DNA of 64,000 nt from Streptomyces sp. NBC_01288 (GTDB taxonomy: Bacteria; Actinomycetota; Actinomycetes; Streptomycetales; Streptomycetaceae), in the NCBI RefSeq assembly GCF_035982055.1, contig NZ_CP108427.1, forward strand, positions 8,989,001-9,053,000. The letters run 5' to 3'. A model generated the notes under the pieces. It had not been told where the DNA came from and searched no databases. It worked only from the letters and a program-made list of their open reading frames with translations. The position numbers were made by a program, and so were the translations under genes. Below are positions 59,121 through 64,000 of the stretch, in pieces (positions within the stretch are counted from its first letter, which is position 1; each line of letters begins with the position of its first letter).

Positions 59121-60185
59121 TCAAGCCGTCTCTCGGTCGTCGTTGTGCCAGCGGCCCAGGGCCATCTCGGCGGTGATACCGGGTCCGAACCCGGCGAGCA
59201 GTCCACGTGCCCGGTCTTCGGCGCCGCCCTCGTCGAAGAGCCGGCGCAGCGCGTCCAGGACGACGGCGCTGGCGATGTTGCCGTACTCGGTGAGGGTGGC
59301 CCGGCTGAACCGGAACGCGTGCGGGTCGACCTGGAGGAACTTGCTCAGGTCGTCGAGTATTCGGGGCCCGCCCGCGTGGACTATGTAGAAGTCCAGGTCG
59401 GCCGCGTCCCAGCCGTGCAGTCCCGCGAGGTCCTGGAGCGCCGGCGCGAGGGGCTCCATGGTGGCCGGCACTCGCTTGTCCAGCAGGAAGTGGAACCCGG
59501 TGGCCCGGACGTCGTACATGATCCACTCTTCGGTCTTGGGGATCAGGTACGACCCGTTGCGCTCCAGCTGGATGCCCGTGCCGCCGCGCCCGCGCACCAC
59601 CGCCGCGGCGATGCCGTCGCCGAACAGGCCGTTGGAGAGCAGGGAACCGATGCCGAGGTCGGTCGGCTGGTAGCACAGCGAGCAGAACTCGCAGGCGACG
59701 ATGAGCGCGTTGGCGTCCGGGTAGGCCGTGCAGAAGTCGTGCGCCCGGTTGATGGCCGCGCCGCCGGCCGCGCAGCCCAGCTGGGCGATGGGGATCTGGC
59801 GGGTGGTGGCGTCGAACGCCATCTCGTTGATCAGCCACGCCGTGAGCGAGGGCATCATGAAGCCCGTGCACGAGACGTAGATGATCACGTCGATGTCGGT
59901 GGTGAGGAGCTCCGCCTCGTCGAGCGCGCGCTGCACGACCGACGGGACCCGGGCCTTCGCCTCGGCCGTGTAGATCCGGTTGCGGTCCTCGAACCCGGGG
60001 TGCTTCAGGGTCTCCTCGATGGGCTGCACGATGTGCCGGGTGCGCACACCGGTGTTCTCGATCAGCCGGAGGGCCAGCGGCAGGTTGGGGTGGTCCGCGT
60101 GACGGGAGCGCGCCAGCTCCAGCGTCTCCTCCATCGTGATCACGTACTCGGGAACCGACACCGAGGGCTTGCACAAAGTCGCCAT
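59121..60185 (-). CDS. rppA: type III polyketide synthase, 1,3,6,8-tetrahydroxynaphthalene synthase
   Basis: The 354-residue enzyme condenses five malonyl-CoA into tetrahydroxynaphthalene. Catalytic Cys138 (AQLGCAAGG), His270 (YIVHAGGP) and Asn303 (YGNIASA) fall at the positions known for Streptomyces griseus RppA. MATLCKPSVSVPEYVITM is a family-like start. It leads the rppA-P450-cupin operon, which would make flaviolin polymers (dark or red-brown pigment thought to protect against UV). Confidence 0.96.
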   Translation of the reverse strand: MATLCKPSVSVPEYVITMEETLELARSRHADHPNLPLALRLIENTGVRTRHIVQPIEETLKHPGFEDRNRIYTAEAKARVPSVVQRALDEAELLTTDIDVIIYVSCTGFMMPSLTAWLINEMAFDATTRQIPIAQLGCAAGGAAINRAHDFCTAYPDANALIVACEFCSLCYQPTDLGIGSLLSNGLFGDGIAAAVVRGRGGTGIQLERNGSYLIPKTEEWIMYDVRATGFHFLLDKRVPATMEPLAPALQDLAGLHGWDAADLDFYIVHAGGPRILDDLSKFLQVDPHAFRFSRATLTEYGNIASAVVLDALRRLFDEGGAEDRARGLLAGFGPGITAEMALGRWHNDDRETA

Positions 60186-60367
60186 GAACCGTCCCTGCTT
60201 TCGCCTTCCGGAAGGCCTTCGCCCGCCGGTCAGAAGGTGGTTCACCTCAGAGGGTGGTGCACCCACGATCACCCTTGAGGGCGACGATCTCTCGGTGGAC
60301 TACTCCAATTCAGGGACCCTGTGTAAAGGTCGGATCAGTATCCGGACCCCGGCCGAAGAAGGACGCG

Positions 60368-60957
60368 ATGACCACCAACCCTTTGGTAGCCCGGATCGAG
60401 ACCGGTGCCGCACCCCGGGAAACCCTCGCAACCCTGGCCCTGGAACAACACCGGGTGATCCCGGCCGACCGCCGCGCTTTCCTGCATCTGGCGCAACGCG
60501 GGACGGCCACCCCGGAGGCATCGGATTTCTTCGAGTTCCTGGCGGCGGGCGAGGCAATGGCAGGGGAGCGGCTGATCGCGTTCGCGGAGGCCTGCGGCGT
60601 GAGCGAAACCCGGCTGACCACGAACCCTTGCCCGGCTGCCAGTCCTATCCGGCCTACGTAGCCTGGCTCGCCCTCAACGCCAATCCAACAGACGTAGTAC
60701 TGGCCCTGACATCCAACTTCGCGGAATGGGGCGGCTATTGCTCAACAATCGCCTCTGCGTTGCGCGAGGACTACGCCTTCACGGACGAGGCTTGCGGCTT
60801 CTTCGATTTCTTCGCAGAGCCAGCGCCGGAGCTGGACGAGAAAGCAGCGGCAGCGATGCGTGCGGGACAGGTCGACGACGAACTGGTGCGGCGTTACAGC
60901 CGCCTGCTCAAGTACTACGAGGCAAGCTTCTGGAACACGCTAGGCGCAACTTCCTAG
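60368..60957 (+). pseudogene. TenA/THI-4-like gene broken by a one-base frameshift
   Basis: The first frame runs from ATG 60368 (MTTNPLVARIETGAAPRETL...) through FFEFLAAGEAMAGERLIAF and hits a stop at 60661. From about 60625 the natural continuation (PLPGCQSYPAYVAWLALNANPTDVVLAL, NFAEWGGYCSTIA, FFDFFAEPAPELD) lies one base back and ends at 60957. A single base has been lost near 60615-60630, or the sequence has an error there. The intact family is a helical TenA-like fold of unknown substrate. It is divergent from rppA. Confidence 0.8.
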
Positions 60958-61006
60958 GGGCGCGGGGAACTGCGCGACCAGCCACAACGAGCCCGCACCC
61001 GCAAAA
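60952..61006 (+). repeat. interspersed GC-rich repeat, copy 5
   Basis: TCCTAGGGGCGCGGGGAACTG, then CGCGACCAGCCACAACGAG and CCCGCACCCGCAAAAC, a short-form copy. The TAG stop of the TenA-like frame (60955-60957) is inside it. It fills the gap to the convergent DUF6213 gene. Confidence 0.75.
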
Positions 61007-61243
61007 CTACGACGCGCCCCCACTGCTGTGCGCGATACACGCGACGTCAATCCGATCAGCCAACTTCGCCAGCTCGATCGTCAACGCGGCCACCGTGTCC
61101 TCATCAAGCCCCTCCTCACCGGCCTCGACAAGGTGCAGCCACCGCCCACCCACGGTACGCAAAAGCTTGCTGACATCCGCGGCAGCCACCTGCAAGGTCC
61201 CGCGGTCGTCGACGATCAGAGGCAGAGTCACTTCGCGGTTCAC
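61007..61243 (-). CDS. DUF6213 family protein
   Basis: The 78-residue protein starts MNREVTLPLIVDDRGTLQVAA. It has a central LLRTVGGRWLHLVE and ends LADRIDVACIAH, the pattern of the small Streptomyces family DUF6213. Its function is not known. It lies 25 bp after the stop of the dehydrogenase gene on the same strand and could be co-transcribed with it. Confidence 0.85.
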   Translation of the reverse strand: MNREVTLPLIVDDRGTLQVAAADVSKLLRTVGGRWLHLVEAGEEGLDEDTVAALTIELAKLADRIDVACIAHSSGGAS

Positions 61244-61268
61244 AGAGGGGATCGTAGCCGCGGAACGC

Positions 61269-62654
61269 TCACGCTCCGTGCCATACCGTGGTGATGTTGC
61301 AGAACTCGCGGATTCCGTGCCCCGACAACTCCCGCCCGTACCCGGACCGCTTCACCCCGCCGAACGGGAACGCCGGATGCGACGCGGTCATCCCGTTGAA
61401 GAACACCCCACCCGCCTCCAGGTCCCGTACGAACCGCTCGACCTCCGCCTCGTCCCGCGTCCACACGTTGGAACTCAGCCCGAACGGCGTGTCGTTGGCG
61501 AGGAGGACGGCCTCGTCGAGGTCGGCGACCCGGTACAGCGTGGCGACGGGCCCGAACGTCTCCTCGCGGTGGATGCGCATCTCGCGGGTGATGTCGGTGA
61601 GGACGGTCGGCGGGTAGAACCAGCCGGGCCCGTCCGGCCGCTCACCCCCGCACAGCACGGTCGCCCCGCTCTCCACCGCGTCGTCGACGAGCTCCTCCAG
61701 ATCGCTGCGGCCCTGCTCGCTCGCGACCGGTCCGACCTCGGTCTCCTCCTCCAGCGGATCACCGACCGTGAGCGCCTTCATCCCGGCCACGAACCGCTCG
61801 GCGAACGCGTCGAAGACATCCGCGTGCACGATGAACCGCTTGGCGGCGATGCACGACTGCCCGTTGTTCTGCACCCGCGCGGTCACCGCGATCCGCGCGG
61901 CCCGCTCGATGTCGGCGGACGGCATGACGACGTAGGGGTCGCTGCCGCCCAGTTCCAGCACCGTCTTCTTGACCATGTCCCCGGCGACGGAGGCGACCGC
62001 GCGCCCGGCGGGTTCGCTGCCGGTGAGGGTGGCGGCCTTGACCCGCTCGTCGCGCAGGATCTCCTCGATCGCGCCGGAACCGACCAGCAGGGTCTGGAAG
62101 GCGCCCTCCGGGAAGCCCGCGCGGTGGAACAGGTCCTCCAGGTAGAGGGCGGTCTGCGGGACGTTCGACGCGTGCTTGAGCAGGCCGACGTTGCCCGCCA
62201 TCAGCGCGGGCGCGGCGAAGCGGATCACCTGCCACAGCGGGAAGTTCCACGGCATCACCGCGAGCACCGGGCCCAGCGGCCGGTACCGCACCAGGGCCCG
62301 TGAACCGCCGGAGTCCTTGATGTCAGCCGCGGCGGGCTGTTCGTCGGCGAGGAGTTCCTCGGCGTGGTCGGCGTACCAGCGCATCGACTTCGCGCACTTG
62401 GCCGCCTCCGCGCGGGCCTGCTTGACCGGCTTGCCCATCTCCGTGGTCATGATCCGGCCGATGTCCTGCTGGTCCTCGTCGAGCAGGTCGGCGGCCCGGT
62501 GCATGAGCCGGGCGCGCTCGGCGAAGGCGGACGTCCGGTACGTGCGGAACGTGGCCTCCGCGAGCTGGAGCCGGCGCTCGATCTCCTCGGCACCCATGGC
62601 CTCGTACGTCTTGAGCGTCTCGCCGTTCGCCGGGTTGACCGTCGCGATGGGCAT
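61269..62654 (-). CDS. aldehyde dehydrogenase, NADP-dependent succinate-semialdehyde type
   Basis: The 461-residue enzyme has the catalytic Cys in NNGQSCIAAKR, the general base Glu in LELGGSDPYVV, VMPWNFPLWQV and TLTGSEPAGRAV for the nucleotide. Features such as ATVNPANGETLKTY at the start are typical of the short GabD group that oxidises succinate semialdehyde with NADP. Substrate is inferred from the family. It is transcribed with the downstream DUF6213 gene or alone. Confidence 0.9.
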   Translation of the reverse strand: MPIATVNPANGETLKTYEAMGAEEIERRLQLAEATFRTYRTSAFAERARLMHRAADLLDEDQQDIGRIMTTEMGKPVKQARAEAAKCAKSMRWYADHAEELLADEQPAAADIKDSGGSRALVRYRPLGPVLAVMPWNFPLWQVIRFAAPALMAGNVGLLKHASNVPQTALYLEDLFHRAGFPEGAFQTLLVGSGAIEEILRDERVKAATLTGSEPAGRAVASVAGDMVKKTVLELGGSDPYVVMPSADIERAARIAVTARVQNNGQSCIAAKRFIVHADVFDAFAERFVAGMKALTVGDPLEEETEVGPVASEQGRSDLEELVDDAVESGATVLCGGERPDGPGWFYPPTVLTDITREMRIHREETFGPVATLYRVADLDEAVLLANDTPFGLSSNVWTRDEAEVERFVRDLEAGGVFFNGMTASHPAFPFGGVKRSGYGRELSGHGIREFCNITTVWHGA

Positions 62655-62733
62655 GGCTGACCTCCTGGAGCGGGCTGTGCTTCGACCTTCCCGCGTGGCA
62701 CGGGTGACCGCAACGCGTACACACGTCGCGCGC

Positions 62734-63210
62734 TCAGTCCGAGTGCTCCGTCAGCCGGTCGAGAAACGTGGCCTGCGCTGTGACGACGACCTCCCGCGCC
62801 CGTTCGAGGCTCAGCCACTCCACCCGGTCCAGCTCCGGGAACTCCTGGACCTGCCCCGACTTCGGCGGCCACTCCATCCGGAAAGTGCCGGGAACCATGG
62901 CCGCCGGGTCCAGATCCGCCTCGATCGCCCACGCGGTGACGACCTTCCCGTTGCTCTGCCGCACCTCACCCAGCTCGATCGCCTCACCCTCGGGCGGCAC
63001 GAGCCCCAGCTCCTCCTGGAACTCGCGCCGGGCCGCGTCCCAGGCGGTCTCGTCGGGCTCGTACTCACCCTTCGGCACACTCCACGCCCCCGCGTCCCGG
63101 CGCGCGAAGAACGGGCCACCCATATGGCCGAGCAACACCTCCAGCCCACGATCGGTGTGCCGGAACAACAACAGCCCGGCGCTCCGCTTCCCCCTCGCGT
63201 CCCCCCTCAC
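62734..63210 (-). CDS. NUDIX hydrolase
   Basis: The 158-residue protein has a full NUDIX box GEYEPDETAWDAARREFQEELG (about residues 47-68), preceded by AWSVPKG. Proteins of this kind act on nucleotide diphosphates; sequences like this (SAGLLLF, LGHMGGPFFARRD) resemble the AP4A/NTP group. GTG at 63210 overlaps the stop of the DNA ligase gene (GTGA), so the two are translationally coupled, which suggests a role in nucleotide or DNA quality control. Confidence 0.92.
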   Translation of the reverse strand: MRGDARGKRSAGLLLFRHTDRGLEVLLGHMGGPFFARRDAGAWSVPKGEYEPDETAWDAARREFQEELGLVPPEGEAIELGEVRQSNGKVVTAWAIEADLDPAAMVPGTFRMEWPPKSGQVQEFPELDRVEWLSLERAREVVVTAQATFLDRLTEHSD

Positions 63211-64000
63211 GGCTTCACCTCCGGATGCGCCGCCAACAACGTCTCCACCGAGTCCGCCTCCTCCGCCCGCTTGTCCTCCCGATACCGCACGACCCGCGCG
63301 AAGCGCAGCGTGACACCGGCCGGATAGCGGGTCGACTTCTGTAGTCCGTCATACGCGATCTCTACGACGAGTTCGGGCCGTACGGTCACCACGTGGCCGT
63401 CGCTCTCCACGGCCAGCTCCTGGAGTCGCTCGGTCTGCCAGGCCAGCAGGGCGTCGGTCATCCCCTTGAAGGTCTTGCCGAGCATCACGAAGGAACCGTC
63501 CGAACTCCGGGCGCCCAGATGGAGGTTGGAGAGTTTGCCGGTGCGGCGGCCGTGTCCCCACTCGGCGGCCAGGACGACCAGGTCCAGGGTGTGGACGGGC
63601 TTCACCTTCAGCCAAGAGGCGCCCCTGCGGCCCGCGTTGTACGGAGCGTCAAGGCCTTTGGCCACGACCCCCTCGTGGCCGCGCTTCAGGGTCTCGGCGA
63701 GGAAGGCCTCCGCCGCCGGGACATCCTCCGGGCCGGACACGAGAGTTCGGCGGACGCGCATCGGCTCGGGCACCAACTGGGCCAGTTCCGCGTGCCGTTC
63801 GGCGAACGGCAGGTCGAGCAGATCGCGGCCGTCGACGGACAGCACGTCGAAGAACACGGGGGAGACGGGGACGGTCTCGGCGGCCGCGGCCACGTCCACC
63901 CGGGAGCCGACCCGACCCGCCGTCTCCTGGAAGGAACGGGGCCGCCCGTCCTCGTCGAAGGAGATGACCTCACCGTCCAGGATGAACCGCTCGCCTCTCA
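63207..64000 (-). CDS. ATP-dependent DNA ligase, 5' end outside window
   Basis: The visible C-terminal 263 codons are open to the window edge. They include the adenylation-domain motif III region FILDGEVISFDEDG, FFDVLSVDGRDLLDLP (IIIa), motif IV EGVVAKGLDAPY, and motif V SWLKVKP. An OB-fold with the usual VRPELVVEIAYDGLQKSTRYPAGVTLRFAR follows. The catalytic lysine (motif I) must lie beyond the edge. Actinobacterial LigC/LigD-like ligases seal nicks in repair. Frame continuity past the GTG at 63899 shows that this is not the start. Confidence 0.92.
   Translation of the reverse strand, partial: RGERFILDGEVISFDEDGRPRSFQETAGRVGSRVDVAAAAETVPVSPVFFDVLSVDGRDLLDLPFAERHAELAQLVPEPMRVRRTLVSGPEDVPAAEAFLAETLKRGHEGVVAKGLDAPYNAGRRGASWLKVKPVHTLDLVVLAAEWGHGRRTGKLSNLHLGARSSDGSFVMLGKTFKGMTDALLAWQTERLQELAVESDGHVVTVRPELVVEIAYDGLQKSTRYPAGVTLRFARVVRYREDKRAEEADSVETLLAAHPEVKP

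Noticed and set aside
60300..60660. Programmed -1 frameshifting in the TenA-like gene
   Set aside because: No slippery heptamer or following strong pseudoknot is visible. A lost base is the simpler reading.

Overview
The window is ordinary high-GC chromosome from a Streptomyces or a very close relative. Several things point that way: strong GC bias in third codon positions, frequent GTG and TTG starts, bldA-type TTA codons confined to regulatory genes, a DUF397/DUF5753 regulator cluster, DUF6213 and DUF4326 proteins, a MurT/GatD pair, an RppA-P450-cupin pigment operon, and a c-di-AMP (ydaO-type) riboswitch in front of an NlpC/P60 wall hydrolase. I see no tRNA, rRNA, transposase, prophage or CRISPR array. 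The species cannot be told from sequence alone.

Layout. 1-12 kb: end of an ABC permease gene, Mug-type DNA glycosylase and purB, a DUF4326 protein, an SGNH hydrolase, two coupled CNNM/HlyC-type CBS membrane proteins, a GNAT protein, an F420-type oxidoreductase and a MacB/FtsX-like ABC exporter. 12-14 kb: a ribbon-helix-helix/Fic-like toxin-antitoxin pair, a methyltransferase and a secreted lipase. 14-21 kb: a large LuxR-type regulator, then biotin genes bioB-bioA-bioD with bioF divergent. 21-25 kb: DUF397/XRE/ATPase regulatory triad, riboswitch-controlled NlpC/P60 protein, and a ClpP paralogue divergent from an orphan YefM/Phd-type antitoxin. 25-30 kb: urease operon ureABCFGD with a GlnR-like box upstream. 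30-38 kb: secreted tripeptidyl-aminopeptidase-like hydrolase, acyltransferase, secreted phosphoesterase, and efeO-efeB iron uptake genes. 38-42 kb: a small protein gene whose 3' end has been tandemly amplified, then rocD-ddaH and an Lrp regulator. 42-46 kb: a LytTR/LytS two-component operon with a DUF485-like protein and a sodium:solute symporter. 46-51 kb: Ser/Thr kinase with a PASTA lipoprotein, CtaG-like protein, pfkA. 51-55 kb: gatD-murT and a peptide deformylase. 55-57 kb: TetR and acyl-CoA dehydrogenase. 57-61 kb: cupin, CYP158A-like P450 and RppA (tetrahydroxynaphthalene/flaviolin pigment), then a frameshifted TenA-like gene. 61-64 kb: DUF6213, succinate-semialdehyde-type dehydrogenase, NUDIX and the 3' part of an ATP-dependent DNA ligase.

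The most interesting signals are regulatory and structural. (i) clpP and a toxin-less YefM-like protein share a 17-bp TGTAC palindrome. (ii) In-frame TTA codons occur in the Fic-like protein and in the DUF5753 regulator. (iii) Four tandem degenerate copies of a gene tail plus hairpin lie between convergent genes. (iv) A 24-codon microORF is coupled on both sides by ATGA overlaps between a transporter and its sensor kinase. (v) A kinase sits next to a separate lipoprotein that carries the PASTA domain. (vi) Five copies of a GC-rich interspersed element sit at gene ends or in leaders, two of them containing stop codons.

Start codons were re-chosen from ribosome binding sites, overlaps and family N-termini, so many genes are shorter than their longest open frame.
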